DNA of 64,000 nt. Origin: Alphaproteobacteria bacterium (GTDB taxonomy: Bacteria > Pseudomonadota > Alphaproteobacteria > Rhizobiales > Xanthobacteraceae). Every line of letters starts with the position of its first letter. The stretch's first letter is position 1. The notes below the pieces were generated by a model. The model made no database searches. It saw nothing but the letters and a program-made list of their open reading frames with translations, and had not been told where the DNA came from. Location of the stretch: contig JBBCGH010000001.1 of the NCBI GenBank assembly GCA_037200445.1, positions 1,550,001 through 1,614,000 of the forward strand, read 5' to 3'. Both the position numbers and the translations under genes were made by a program. Of the stretch, positions 25,369 to 34,850 are shown piece by piece.

Positions 25369-26445
25369 ATGGCGAACGCGCAAACACCCTGGTGGGCATG
25401 GGCATGGCCGCTGCTCGCCTGGATCGTCTGGATGGTGTCGTTTCTTGTCCACGGCAGCATCGTCGATGCCGCGGCTGGCGTGGTGCTGATCGCGACCGTG
25501 TTCGCGGCCGTCTACCACGCCGAGGTGGTTGCGCATCGCACCGGCGAGCCGTTCGGCACGCTCGTACTGGCGATCGCGGTGACGGTCATCGAGGTTGCGC
25601 TGATCGTCTCGGTCATGGTCTCCGCGCCCGCCGAAAAGGCCGGGCTCGCGCGCGACACGGTGTTCGCCGCGGTCATGATCGTGTGCAACGGCATCGTCGG
25701 CGTTTGCCTGCTCTGGGGCGGCGTGCGCCATCACGAGCAAGGATTCCAGGTTCACGGCGCAAGCGCGGCGCTCGCCGTGCTCGCGGCGCTCACCCTGCTC
25801 ACGCTGGTCTTGCCCAACTTCTCGACCACTGCGCCCGGCCCCGTGTTCAGCATGTCGCAGCTCGTGTTCGCGGGCGCCATCTCGCTTGTGCTCTACGGCT
25901 CGTTCGTGTTCGTGCAAACGGTGCGCCACCGCGACTACTTTCTTCCTGCCGAGGGCCCGGAAGGGGAAGCGCACGCGCCGCTCCCATCCAACACGACGGC
26001 CATCATCAGCCTCGTGTTACTGGTTCTCGCCCTGATCGCGATTGTCGGCCTCGCCAAGTCTCTCACTCCGGCGATAGACAGCGCGATCGCACGCGCAAGC
26101 GCACCCAAGGCGGTCGTGGGCGTCGTCATCGCGGCGCTGGTGCTGTTGCCGGAAAGCCTGGCGGCGCTGCGCGCCGCGCGCGCCAACCGGCTGCAGACCA
26201 GTCTGAACCTGGCGCTCGGTTCGGCGCTGGCCTCTATCGGCCTGACGATCCCGGCGGTCGCGGCCGTCTCGATCGTGTTCCAGACGCCGCTCGAACTCGG
26301 GCTGGGCCTGAAGGATGAGCTACTGCTCGCGCTCACGCTGCTTGTCGGCGTGATCACGCTCGGCACCGGGCGCACCACCGTGCTGCAGGGCATCGTGCAC
26401 CTGGTGATCTTCGCGGTGTTCCTGTTCTTCGCCGTGGTGCCGTGA
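25369..26445 (+). CDS. Calcium/proton (ionic) antiporter, CaCA family
   Basis: A 358-residue membrane protein with about eleven hydrophobic helices. The two alpha repeats of the CaCA family are seen: GTLVLAIAVTVIEVALIVSV in the first half and LVLLPESLAALRAARANR in the second, each with a glutamate that binds cation. This is the ChaA/y4hA-like group that exchanges Ca2+ (or Na+/K+) for protons at the inner membrane. The ATG at 25369 is used because GGGGAAGG precedes it; an earlier ATG at 25333 adds 12 residues. It is monocistronic, with the next gene on the other strand. Confidence 0.88.
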   Translation: MANAQTPWWAWAWPLLAWIVWMVSFLVHGSIVDAAAGVVLIATVFAAVYHAEVVAHRTGEPFGTLVLAIAVTVIEVALIVSVMVSAPAEKAGLARDTVFAAVMIVCNGIVGVCLLWGGVRHHEQGFQVHGASAALAVLAALTLLTLVLPNFSTTAPGPVFSMSQLVFAGAISLVLYGSFVFVQTVRHRDYFLPAEGPEGEAHAPLPSNTTAIISLVLLVLALIAIVGLAKSLTPAIDSAIARASAPKAVVGVVIAALVLLPESLAALRAARANRLQTSLNLALGSALASIGLTIPAVAAVSIVFQTPLELGLGLKDELLLALTLLVGVITLGTGRTTVLQGIVHLVIFAVFLFFAVVP

Positions 26446-26483
26446 CGCAAGCGCGGCCACGCCGCGCTCGCGGATGGTAGAGG

Positions 26484-27365
26484 CTACGCGGCGCGCCGGC
26501 GGCGTGCCATGCGCTCCAGCACCTCGTCGATGTCGTCGCGCTGACGGATCGCATCGATCGCCGGCATCAGGCGAAACGATGGGCTGTCGTCGCCGGCGGT
26601 CTCGGGCGACGGCTCGAACGGCAGAGCGTCCATTTCGCGCCGGATGTTGAGAACATCGTTGCGCCGCCGCAGTGCCGCCATGACCAGGAAAACCGCACTC
26701 GCGAGCAAGCCGGTGAGCGCGATCGCCCCCAGCAGGAATTGCAGCGTCGTCATCGTGTCGGTCGAGGCGCTTGCCGGTTCGGCTGTTAGTGCTGCTGCCA
26801 CAGGCTGCGGGGCCGGCTGTTGGACAACCGCCTTTTCGATCTGCTGATTGCCCGGCGCCTGCTCGGGCGCAAGCGGGGGCGCGTCGGCCGTCATCGTGCC
26901 GGGCGAAGCGTTCGGCGCTGCCGCTGGCTGCGTCGACTCCGGCGCCTGCGCGATCTGGTCCGCGTTGCTCACGTTGCGCGTGGTGAGTGTGGTGATGACC
27001 GGTTGGGGCTCGGCGGCAGGCACACTGGCGGCATTCGCGGCGGGCGCATTCGCCGCAGGTGCGGGCAGGGCACTTGGCCCCGGTGCGGCGGTGTCGGCTT
27101 CCTCGTCAGGCTCGGCCTGCGGCGCTGTCGGTGCTGTTGCGCGCTGCGCAACGGTGCGCCCCTTATCGGCGAGGTACCAGCACCTGCGCATCGATGGTCG
27201 CTCGAGGCGGTAGTACCAATGGCTTCCCTGCGGCGCGGCACCCTTCGGCGCGGCGAGGCAAGTCTCGGCGGGCGCGGCATTGCCTGCCGGCGCGAGCGCG
27301 ATGGCCGATGCGGTGAAAGTCAAAGCGGCGATCGCCGGCCGCAAAAATTCTGTTCGTGCTTGCAT
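26484..27365 (-). CDS. Secreted/membrane hypothetical protein with Ala/Pro-rich linker
   Basis: A 293-residue protein. A signal peptide (about 1-30) leads into a short domain with CLAAPKGAAPQGSHWYYRLE and RRCWYL, which holds two cysteines and aromatic residues, a pattern shared by uncharacterised Bradyrhizobium-type proteins. A long Ala/Pro/Glu-rich segment (about 75-200) is followed by a transmembrane helix (about 212-232) and a cytoplasmic tail with RRRNDVLNIRREMD and a basic end. The ATG at 27365 directly starts the signal peptide; the longer frame is not supported. It probably spans the inner membrane with a periplasmic domain. The function is unknown. Confidence 0.72.
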   Translation of the reverse strand: MQARTEFLRPAIAALTFTASAIALAPAGNAAPAETCLAAPKGAAPQGSHWYYRLERPSMRRCWYLADKGRTVAQRATAPTAPQAEPDEEADTAAPGPSALPAPAANAPAANAASVPAAEPQPVITTLTTRNVSNADQIAQAPESTQPAAAPNASPGTMTADAPPLAPEQAPGNQQIEKAVVQQPAPQPVAAALTAEPASASTDTMTTLQFLLGAIALTGLLASAVFLVMAALRRRNDVLNIRREMDALPFEPSPETAGDDSPSFRLMPAIDAIRQRDDIDEVLERMARRRRAA

Positions 27366-27532
27366 GGAGTACCCCGTTACTGGCCAAGTTGCCCCGCTCA
27401 GCCGGCACGGAATGTCAGCGCCAAATCGGGTCGGAGTGCGTCGCGAATTTGACCATTCGGCTGCCACTCTGTGGCGCGATCAAAGTCAAAGTTCCGCCGG
27501 CAGCGAGCCGCGCCGCTGCACACCACCGGCGC

Positions 27533-27991
27533 TCAGCCGATGTCCTTGCGGTATACCACGAAGCCCGAATGCGTCGCGACATAGTCATAGAGGCGCATCG
27601 CGGTCTTGTTGGTTTCGTGCGTGTGCCAGTAGACGCGCGGCGAGCCTTGGGCTTTCGCCTTTTCGTACACCGCCTCGATCAGCGCCTTGCCGACGCCCTT
27701 GCCGCGGGTTTCGGGCGCGGTGAACAGATCCTGCAGGTAGCACACCGGCCCGATCATCGTGGTGTTGCGATGAAAGAGGTAATGCACGAGGCCGACGAGT
27801 CTGCCGTCCTGTTCGGCCACCAGCGCATGCATCGGCTCGTAGCCGTCGAAGAAGCGCTGCCACGTGAGGTTCGTCACCTCGATCGGCACCGCGGTCGGCC
27901 CGACGCGCTTGTAGAAGGCGTTGTAGCCCTCCCACAGCGAAAGCCACCGATCGTAGTCGGCGCGCGTGACGGGGCGGACGGTAAGCGGCAT
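27533..27991 (-). CDS. GNAT family N-acetyltransferase
   Basis: A 152-residue GCN5-related acetyltransferase. The acetyl-CoA motif A reads LFTAPETRGKGVGKALIEAVYEKA, with the R/QxxGxG/A signature as RGKGVG. The end HTHETNKTAMRLYDYVA is motif B, with the catalytic tyrosine. It is of the spermine/diamine acetyltransferase-like branch, given the N-terminal WLSLWEGYNAFYKR. Substrate is not known. It is cytoplasmic and sits downstream of the alpha/beta hydrolase gene on the same strand, with about 105 bases between. Confidence 0.88.
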   Translation of the reverse strand: MPLTVRPVTRADYDRWLSLWEGYNAFYKRVGPTAVPIEVTNLTWQRFFDGYEPMHALVAEQDGRLVGLVHYLFHRNTTMIGPVCYLQDLFTAPETRGKGVGKALIEAVYEKAKAQGSPRVYWHTHETNKTAMRLYDYVATHSGFVVYRKDIG

Positions 27992-28095
27992 GGCGGCTCC
28001 GGCGTGATGAGGCGGACAAGCCTAGAAAGATGAGCGGGTGTGCTCAAGCGAACATCCGTGATGGGCGCATGACGCATGTTGATGATGCGCGGGCA

Positions 28096-28962
28096 TCAGG
28101 CCTCGCCCAGTCCGAGGAACGTCCGGATCGCGGCAAGCACCTCGTCCGGCTTGTCGTGATGCAGCCAGTGCCCGGCGTCGGATATCGTTTCGCTGCGGGC
28201 GTTCTGGAAATGGTCTGCCAGCCTCGCCGTTTGCGAGCTTTGCAGGAAGCTCTCCGCTGCGTGCAGCAGCAATACCGGGCAGGTGATGCGCGACCAAAGC
28301 GACACGTGGTCGTCGCCCGAGAGCCGGTGGGGCGCCCGCGCGCGCTGGTAGGGATCGAACTTCCAGCTGTAGGTGTGGTCTGCGTTTCGCTTCGCGCCGA
28401 ACGCCGCAAGATGCAGCGCGAGCTCGGGAGGCAGCCGCTTGTTGTGCGCGCGCATTTGCGCGGCCGCCTCCTCGATGGTCGAATAGCGGCGCGGTTCGCG
28501 ATCCTCCAGTTTGTCGAGCTGGCCGACGTATTTCGCTATCCGCTCGCAGGCTGGCGCAATCTTTTCATCCGGCATGACCGTGACGCCATCGAGAACGACC
28601 AGCGCCGCAACCTCGTCCGGGAACGTGCCCGCATAGATGAGCCCGACCATCCCGCCCATCGAATGGCCGACGATCGTTACCTGCCGCGCCGCGATGTGCC
28701 GCACGAGACGCGACAGGTCGTAGACATATTCGGTCAGCGCGTAGCTGCCGCCCTTGGTCCAGTCGGAATCGCCGTGCCCGCGAAGGTCGGGCGCCAGGAC
28801 ATGAAAATGCGGCTGCAACACGCGGGCGATTGCGTCCCAGCTGCGGCAATGATCGCGCCCGCCATGAACCAGGAGGATCGGCGGGGCATCCGCGTTGCCC
28901 CAGTCGGCGTAATGCAGCCGCAGGCTTTGCGAGACGAAGGAGCCGCTTTGCGGACCGGACAT
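28096..28962 (-). CDS. Alpha/beta hydrolase
   Basis: A 288-residue serine hydrolase. The oxyanion loop VHGGRDH, the nucleophile elbow GHSMGG (Ser about 100) and the final catalytic histidine in DAGHWLHHD are clear; the acid is probably the Asp in PDLRG..GDSD or later. No signal peptide is present. Such enzymes hydrolyse esters, epoxides or C-C bonds. No pathway partner is nearby, so the substrate cannot be inferred. The upstream 216 bases (28963-29178) hold only repeat-like sequence. Confidence 0.86.
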   Translation of the reverse strand: MSGPQSGSFVSQSLRLHYADWGNADAPPILLVHGGRDHCRSWDAIARVLQPHFHVLAPDLRGHGDSDWTKGGSYALTEYVYDLSRLVRHIAARQVTIVGHSMGGMVGLIYAGTFPDEVAALVVLDGVTVMPDEKIAPACERIAKYVGQLDKLEDREPRRYSTIEEAAAQMRAHNKRLPPELALHLAAFGAKRNADHTYSWKFDPYQRARAPHRLSGDDHVSLWSRITCPVLLLHAAESFLQSSQTARLADHFQNARSETISDAGHWLHHDKPDEVLAAIRTFLGLGEA

Positions 28963-29178
28963 AGACCGTTCAATCTTTCACCGCGGCCGCGCCGGCCCCG
29001 CCCATGGAGGAACGTTGGCGTAGCGTTCTGATGGGGCGCGCGCAAGCGATGGGCAACCCGCATGCTCCGCTTCCCTCGGGGAGAGGGTCGCGACGTGCGA
29101 AGCACCGAGCCGGGGGAAGAGCGCTTCGTCATGCCCGGCCGTGTGAGGCCGACAGAAATGTTTTGCCGGCTTGTCGTT

Positions 29179-30582
29179 CTAGTTTTTCGCCTTGTTGAAG
29201 AAATCGACCAGCGATTTGATGAGAGGATCATCACCCAACGATCGGCCGGCCTCGAGGGCAATGTCACCGCTGACCTTCGTATTGAATGGCGCGCCCGGAG
29301 CTGGAACTCCACCCTGGAAGGCGTCAAGGGTGACGAACATTATGAAATCCCGCCCTTGCGCGTTTGACAGCTGGTGGCACTCCATGCAGCTCGCACCATC
29401 AAACTGGACATATGTCTCCATCGTCGTATTGCTCAATGCCGATCCTGTGCTTGGGAACGGCGCGCCGTCGTTTGTGGGTCCTTCGGGGGACGGCTGCGTC
29501 GGCCATTGAGTCATGACGAGCATATAGTTCTGCCACACTGTCCCTTTGATCTGCGGCAGATTCCAGTACGCGCGATTCATGTCCATGGACTCTGGCGTGA
29601 TGCTCTGCATGCGGACGACCTGCATCGGTGTCGGATTGGCCATCGGCGGATTCGCCGGAGAAAGAGGCGCCGGGCGCTGGGCCGGATTCAACACCTGCGG
29701 CTGAGCCGGATCGTTGAACGAGAACGGAATACCGGCGGGCGGCTTTGGTTCGTTGGTGATCCCGGGCACGTTGTCGACGTGCTCAAACGACGACCATATC
29801 CACTGCGGCCGGCTTGGCGTTTTCGCGACAATGTGCAGGCCAACAAGCGCGATGTCTTGCGCAATGCATTTCTGCGAGGCCACGTCGAAGACTTGCGCAT
29901 TGGGTATCACGAAATATCGGCTGCGGATCGCAGGTGTGTCCGCGGCAGTCAGGACACGCCACGCCGCCTTGACCTCGATGGAGCCGTCATTGAACGGAAC
30001 TGGTGTTTTGTCCGTCGGAAGGTTGCTCTTGAGAAACCATTTGTGCCCAACGATGGTCTCGAACTCCTGCTGATTCACCCGGACCTCGTATCGCGCATAG
30101 ACCTTGTTTTGCGCCACCAGAGGATTTCCCACCTTGCTCAGGCTGAAGGTCGCCTGGTTGAAATCGCCAAAGGCCGTGAACGAGCTTAGTGTCGTGACGT
30201 CATTGGAAAAGTCCGTGCCGCATGGATTTTGGCCGTCGTAAGAAGCCCAGGGACTCGGAAGAGCGCCATTGGGCTGAAAAATTTCGAACCGGGACTTCCA
30301 CGTGGTCCAGACCCGCGGTCCAGCTATGTCGCCAAAGGCACGCGTCCTGTCCGGCTGTCCGCGACTGGCAGGGCCCGTCTTGGCAGGCCAGTTCAGAGCG
30401 ATGAAGCTGCGCCAGCTGTAATTCGCAAAAAGCCGTGAGGGGTCGAAGTTCGTGAGCGGAATGTCCGCGATCGGATCGGGCGAGACCATTGGTGGCGGCG
30501 GCAGCTGAGCGTTGGAGCTCCGGACGCCGCTCATCATCGAGATGAGAATGATCCCGAACGCGCAAGTCAATTTGAGCATCAT
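29179..30582 (-). CDS. Secreted protein with a single CxxCH heme-binding motif
   Basis: A 467-residue exported protein. The start ATG pair at 30582/30579 has GGGAGG upstream and is followed by a signal peptide (about 1-26, ending SNA). The body contains LFANYSWRSFIALNWP near residue 60, a feature of an uncharacterised family of secreted proteins. Near the C-terminus is CMECHQ, a c-type heme attachment site, with Met residues further on (FIMFVT) as possible axial ligands. The gene is less GC-rich than its surroundings, hinting at recent acquisition. It is monocistronic. It is probably a periplasmic monoheme protein; the electron partner is unknown. Confidence 0.75.
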   Translation of the reverse strand: MMLKLTCAFGIILISMMSGVRSSNAQLPPPPMVSPDPIADIPLTNFDPSRLFANYSWRSFIALNWPAKTGPASRGQPDRTRAFGDIAGPRVWTTWKSRFEIFQPNGALPSPWASYDGQNPCGTDFSNDVTTLSSFTAFGDFNQATFSLSKVGNPLVAQNKVYARYEVRVNQQEFETIVGHKWFLKSNLPTDKTPVPFNDGSIEVKAAWRVLTAADTPAIRSRYFVIPNAQVFDVASQKCIAQDIALVGLHIVAKTPSRPQWIWSSFEHVDNVPGITNEPKPPAGIPFSFNDPAQPQVLNPAQRPAPLSPANPPMANPTPMQVVRMQSITPESMDMNRAYWNLPQIKGTVWQNYMLVMTQWPTQPSPEGPTNDGAPFPSTGSALSNTTMETYVQFDGASCMECHQLSNAQGRDFIMFVTLDAFQGGVPAPGAPFNTKVSGDIALEAGRSLGDDPLIKSLVDFFNKAKN

Positions 30583-30690
30583 GCCAACCTCCCGCTTTGC
30601 AATGCGGGGAAGATTATGTCGGCGGCCTCTCAACGGCAATCTATGAGATAGGTTGTGGCAATGTGCTACCGTGTCGCATCTCAACCTTGC

Positions 30691-33609
30691 TCACCCCGCA
30701 GCGATCCCCACCCCCCGAAACGCAATCTCCACCAGCGTCCCCGCGTCCTTCGCGCTCTTGATCGCGAAGCTCGCGCGGTTCGCTTCGGCCAGCGCCTTCG
30801 TCAAAGGCAATCCCAGCCCCGTCCCGCCGGAGCCCCAGCGCGTTGAGGTCGCAAGCTGGCGGAACGGCTCCATCGCGGTCTCGATCTCCTTCTCGGTCAT
30901 GCCGGCGCCGGTGTCGCGCACGCGCAGCACCGCTGCGCCGCGCTCGGTCGCCGCGGTCGACACGATCACCTGGCCGCCCGCGCCGGTGAACTTGATCGAG
31001 TTGGAGAGGAGATTGAGCACGATCTGCCGTACCGAGCGTGCGTCGGCGGTGACCGGCGGGAGCGTCGGCGAGAGCGAGGAGCGGATGATGATGCGCTGCT
31101 GATTGGCCTGCGGCTGCATCAGAGCCACGCAGCCGCGCACCAGCTCGTTCAAGTTCACGCTCGCGAACACGAGATCGAGCTTGCCGGCCTCGATCTTGGA
31201 GAGGTCGAGCAGGTCGTTGATCAGCGAGACGAGATGCTCGCCCGAGGCGTGGATGTCGCGCATGTATTCGCGGTAGCGGTCGTTGCCGAGCGCGCCGAAC
31301 TGTTCGTTCAGGATCACCTCGGAAAAGCCGAGCACGGCGTTGAGCGGCGTGCGGATCTCGTGGGAGATTTTCGCGAGGAAATCCGACTTCGCCGACGAGG
31401 CGCGCTCGGCGGTGCGCTTGGCGTTGAGCAAGTCCTCCTCGGCGCGCTTCCACTGCGTGATGTCGCGCAGCACGGCACAGAATTTCGGCATGCCCTCGCC
31501 GATGCGCCCCATGGTCATGAACAGCGGAATCAGCCCGCCCTGGCGCACGCGGCCGATCACTTCGCGCCCGGCGTTGAGCGCGCTGGCGACGCCGTTTGCG
31601 GCGAGTCCATCGAGATAGTCGTGCGCCAGGCGCTCGCTCTCCGGCGCGAACAGCTCGGTGAACGGCCGCCGCGCGATCTCGTGATACTCATAGCCGAACA
31701 GCGCCTCGGCCGGGCGGTTGAGGGTGAGGATCAACCCCTCCCGGTCGACCACCACGATGCCGTCGGTCGCGGTGTCGAGCATCGAGCGCAATTCACGAAT
31801 CTCGGCTTCGGCGGCGCGCAGCGCGGTCTCTGTGTCGCGCACGCGGGCGGCTTCGGCGGTGCGGATCAGCGAGAGCATCAGCGCGCTCTCGCCTTGCCAC
31901 GGCACCGAGTAGAGCCGGCCCTCGCAGGTCAGCGTTTCGCCGGTGCGCGTCCCGATCGTGAAGGTCTTGCCGGTGCCGTTGACGCGGTCGAGCGCGCCCG
32001 CTTGCGGGTCGACGACGAGGCGCTCGAGCCCGCCTGCCGCCGCGACGGCGGCAAGGTCCGCGTAGCCGGTCCATTCGAGGAAGGCGCGGTTCGCGTAGAG
32101 CAGCGCATCGTTGCGGTGGATCAGCACGCCGACCGGCAGGCGGTCGAGCACGGCAAGCTGTGCCTCGGCATTTTTCTGCGCGGCGTCTGCGGTGATCGCG
32201 GACGTCGCGAAGGCGCTCGGCATCGGCTCGGTGCCGCCGACCTGCGGCGCGCGCGCCTCTGCCGGTTCGTCCGGCTGCGCGGGGGCGACCGGCGCGGCGG
32301 CGGCGGGCGCCCCGGTCTTGAGCTTCTCGCCGATCTCGGCAAACGCCGAACGCTCCACCGGGCTCAGCGCCGGGCGCTTCTCCGGCGCGGTCGGGAACGG
32401 CACCACGTTCCTTGCGGCCGGCACGACGGTCAGGATCGGCCGCTCGTGCTCCTTGGGAGGCTCTGCTGGCGCGGGCGGGGCGGGCGCTTCTTGTATCGGC
32501 GGAGGCGGTTCGGGGTGCACGCGAGGCGCCGGCATCGCTTGTGTGACGCGCGCGGCCTCGCGGCAGACGCCGAAGCCGCGATAGCCCGTGAAGCTGCGGT
32601 CGCGGTCGAAGATCGGCAGGCCGGAGAGTTCGATGCTTACGGTCTCGCCCGATGCGGCGGGCCAGGCGATCACGATGCCGCTGAAGGTGTCGCGCGCCGC
32701 GACCGCGTTCGCGACGCGGCCTTCCGGATCGAGGCCGAGCGTTGCGGCGATCTCGCGCCACGGCTTGCCGATGACCTCAGCGGTGCGCGCGCCCATCGCG
32801 TCCGCGAAGGTCGGCGCCGCGAGATGCAAACGCTCGTCCGCATCCATGGTCCAGACGAAGCGCAGCGGACGTTCGGCCGGGGCAGCCGAGGCGGGGATTT
32901 CGTTTGGGGTATCCCCGGAAGCGGCGGCGGGCGCGTCCTCGGCGATGCTCGGTGAGGGAGGCTCCTCGATGCTCTGCGAGGATGGCGCCTCCGCCGCCGG
33001 AGCTTCCACTTCCTCGACCGATCTTGGTGTCTGCTCAGCCCGAGCTTCGCCCCTTTCAGGCGGCAGCAGCGTGAGCAGCACGGTGTTGCCCCCGCTGCCG
33101 AGCCGCTCGGTTTCCGCGCCAAGGCTTTCCAACGTGGTGCCGGCCGCGAGTTCGCCGTTCGTGTAGAGCAACGCACCGTCCGCCGAGAACACCGCCAGAG
33201 GTTCGCGGCTCGCGCCGAACAGGCGCGCGGCGCGTTCGGCCAGCGGCAGCGTGCGGCCGACCTCCGACGCCGTCACCAGGATGCCGGCCACGCCGCCAAT
33301 CTCGGCCCGCGAACAGGCACATACGAGGCTCGTGCCGATGTCACGCAGGCGCTCGTATTTCTGCGAGGCCGGCGGCAGGGTCTCGGCAAGCCGCGCGATG
33401 TCGGCACCAAGCCGCTCGTCGGCGCTGAAAATCCGTTCCGTGAGTGCGGCCACGCTCGGCGCGCCGAGTGCTGCGGCGCCCGTCGCATTGGCCCAGAGCA
33501 CGCGGCTTGCGTCGGCCGCCCACAGCCATGCCGGGATCGTGCTCATCGCATGCGGCGAGAGGCGTTCCTCGCGGCTCAGTGCCAGAATGTCAGGAGCGGC
33601 TACGGACAT
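30691..33609 (-). CDS. PAS-domain sensor histidine kinase, PleC/DivJ/PdhS type
   Basis: A 972-residue kinase. No membrane helix is obvious. The N-terminal half has several PAS-like domains broken by Pro/Ala/Glu-rich linkers (about 190-265 and 360-470). A clear PAS domain (about 610-730, with DGIVVVDREGLILTLNRPAE) lies before the catalytic core. The H-box is SHEIRTPLNAV (His750), and the segment FGALGNDRYREYMRDIHASG is diagnostic of the PleC/DivJ/PdhS kinases that act on DivK/CtrA signalling. The ATPase domain has NLLSNSIKFT, DTGAGM and GTGLGL. It likely controls cell-cycle polarity in this alphaproteobacterium. It is monocistronic. Confidence 0.88.
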   Translation of the reverse strand: MSVAAPDILALSREERLSPHAMSTIPAWLWAADASRVLWANATGAAALGAPSVAALTERIFSADERLGADIARLAETLPPASQKYERLRDIGTSLVCACSRAEIGGVAGILVTASEVGRTLPLAERAARLFGASREPLAVFSADGALLYTNGELAAGTTLESLGAETERLGSGGNTVLLTLLPPERGEARAEQTPRSVEEVEAPAAEAPSSQSIEEPPSPSIAEDAPAAASGDTPNEIPASAAPAERPLRFVWTMDADERLHLAAPTFADAMGARTAEVIGKPWREIAATLGLDPEGRVANAVAARDTFSGIVIAWPAASGETVSIELSGLPIFDRDRSFTGYRGFGVCREAARVTQAMPAPRVHPEPPPPIQEAPAPPAPAEPPKEHERPILTVVPAARNVVPFPTAPEKRPALSPVERSAFAEIGEKLKTGAPAAAAPVAPAQPDEPAEARAPQVGGTEPMPSAFATSAITADAAQKNAEAQLAVLDRLPVGVLIHRNDALLYANRAFLEWTGYADLAAVAAAGGLERLVVDPQAGALDRVNGTGKTFTIGTRTGETLTCEGRLYSVPWQGESALMLSLIRTAEAARVRDTETALRAAEAEIRELRSMLDTATDGIVVVDREGLILTLNRPAEALFGYEYHEIARRPFTELFAPESERLAHDYLDGLAANGVASALNAGREVIGRVRQGGLIPLFMTMGRIGEGMPKFCAVLRDITQWKRAEEDLLNAKRTAERASSAKSDFLAKISHEIRTPLNAVLGFSEVILNEQFGALGNDRYREYMRDIHASGEHLVSLINDLLDLSKIEAGKLDLVFASVNLNELVRGCVALMQPQANQQRIIIRSSLSPTLPPVTADARSVRQIVLNLLSNSIKFTGAGGQVIVSTAATERGAAVLRVRDTGAGMTEKEIETAMEPFRQLATSTRWGSGGTGLGLPLTKALAEANRASFAIKSAKDAGTLVEIAFRGVGIAAG

Positions 33610-33801
33610 TTTTTGTGAATTCGCGCGCGCCCTTCAGTAGCGTAAACAAACCCTTAATACGGCGCTGTTTTCGCCTCGTCCACGCGCTGTCCACCGGGAC
33701 TGCCGGTTAGCCTTAACGGAGGCAACCCGCCGCGCCCGGCGCGCGTTTGCTTCTGAGGCGTTTCGCGCCATGATGACGCAACGTCCACGAAGGAGATCAC
33801 C

Positions 33802-34179
33802 ATGGCCGAGAATCCCTGGAACTTCGATGTCCCGACCCAGATGCGCCAGTTCGCGGAGCAGAGCGTCGAACAGGCGAAAAAGGCTATGGATGGCTTCCTG
33901 ACCGCCGCGCACAAGACCGCCACAGCGCTCGAAACGCAGGCCAACACCGCGCAGTCGGGCGCAAAGGATGTGCGCGAGAAGGTGATGGGCTTTGCGGAAC
34001 AGAACATCGCGGACTCGTTCGAGTTTGCACAAAGGCTGGTCCGTGCGAAGGACGTGCAGGAGGTGATGGCGCTGCAGCAGGAATTCCTCAAAGCCCAGAT
34101 GCAGGCGATGCAGGCCCAGGCGAAGGATCTGGGATCGGCCGCCCAGAAGGCGGCGGAGGCTACGAAGCCGAAATACTAA
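33802..34179 (+). CDS. Phasin family protein (first copy)
   Basis: A 125-residue phasin. The family start MAENPWNFDVPTQMRQFAEQSVEQAKKAMDGF is followed by a long amphipathic helix (about 40-115) with coiled-coil character. Phasins coat polyhydroxyalkanoate granules and control granule size and number. The ATG at 33802 has GGAGA upstream. A second phasin follows 147 bases later. Unlike the second, its leader (33610-33801) has no TGC..GCA PhaR-like site that I can find. Confidence 0.88.
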   Translation: MAENPWNFDVPTQMRQFAEQSVEQAKKAMDGFLTAAHKTATALETQANTAQSGAKDVREKVMGFAEQNIADSFEFAQRLVRAKDVQEVMALQQEFLKAQMQAMQAQAKDLGSAAQKAAEATKPKY

Positions 34180-34205
34180 GGTATTTCAGTACTATATTAT
34201 TTTTG

Positions 34206-34237
34206 TGCAATGCACAAATTTCTCTTGCATCGCACCA
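34206..34237 (+). promoter_or_regulatory. Tandem PhaR-like operator sites
   Basis: Two sites match the pattern TGCRNYGCASMA reported for Bradyrhizobium PhaR (quoted from memory): TGCAATGCACAA at 34206-34217, which lies in a perfect TTTGTGC-AAT-GCACAAA palindrome, and TGCATCGCACCA at 34226-34237. They are 20 bases apart, two helical turns, upstream of the second phasin gene. PhaR would repress it when no granule is present. The regulator gene is not in this window. Confidence 0.6.
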
Positions 34238-34326
34238 TGGCGCGGGTTATATAGCAGTCATCGGGACATCATTTTGCGGCTGCTGGTGAGAGCCAGCCGT
34301 GCGCTGACCAAGCGAGAGGACCCCCC

Positions 34327-34824
34327 ATGACCGACACCACCATGAAGCCGAAACCCGCCAAGGCTCCGGCCACTGTCATTCCGATGTTCGAAATGCCCAA
34401 GTTCGACATTCCGTCGTTCGACATGCCGAAGTTCGAAGTTCCGGCCGCCTTCCGCGAGTTCGCCGAGAAGGGCGTCGCGCAGAGCAAGGAAGCCTACGAG
34501 AAGTTCAAGGCCGCGGCGGAGGAAAACACCGAGACGCTCGAGACGGTCTATTCGGCGGCCACGCAGGGCTCGACCGAGTACGGCCTGAAGATGATCGAGA
34601 TCGCGCGCTTCAACACCAATGCGGCGTTCACGTTCGTCGAGAAGCTGTTCGGCGTGAAGTCGCCGTCCGAGCTGGTGGAGGTTGCCACCGCGCACTCGCG
34701 CATGCAGTTCGAGACGCTCTCCGCGCAGGGCAAGGAGCTCGCCGGCCTCGCACAGAAGGTCGCGACCGACACCGCCGAGCCGATCAAGAGCGGCGTCTCC
34801 AAGGCGATGAAGAAGGTTGCGTAA
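34327..34824 (+). CDS. Phasin family protein (second copy)
   Basis: A 165-residue phasin. After an N-terminal Pro-rich stretch with short repeated units (MFEMPKFDIPSFDMPKFEVP) comes the amphipathic helical region, FAEKGVAQSKEAYEKFKAAAEEN, and the Phasin_2 signature FTFVEKLFGVKSPSELVEV. It ends in a basic tail. Expression is likely under granule-sensing control through the two PhaR-like sites in its leader, and a strong terminator follows. The two phasins suggest active polyhydroxybutyrate storage; the scoAB pair in the window could help re-use it. Confidence 0.9.
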   Translation: MTDTTMKPKPAKAPATVIPMFEMPKFDIPSFDMPKFEVPAAFREFAEKGVAQSKEAYEKFKAAAEENTETLETVYSAATQGSTEYGLKMIEIARFNTNAAFTFVEKLFGVKSPSELVEVATAHSRMQFETLSAQGKELAGLAQKVATDTAEPIKSGVSKAMKKVA

Positions 34825-34850
34825 AGCGCCATAAAGTTAGTTGCGTGAGT

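Noticed and set aside
30900-32955. Long plus-strand frames opposite the sensor kinase gene
   Set aside because: They mirror the codon pattern of the kinase gene and show no protein features.
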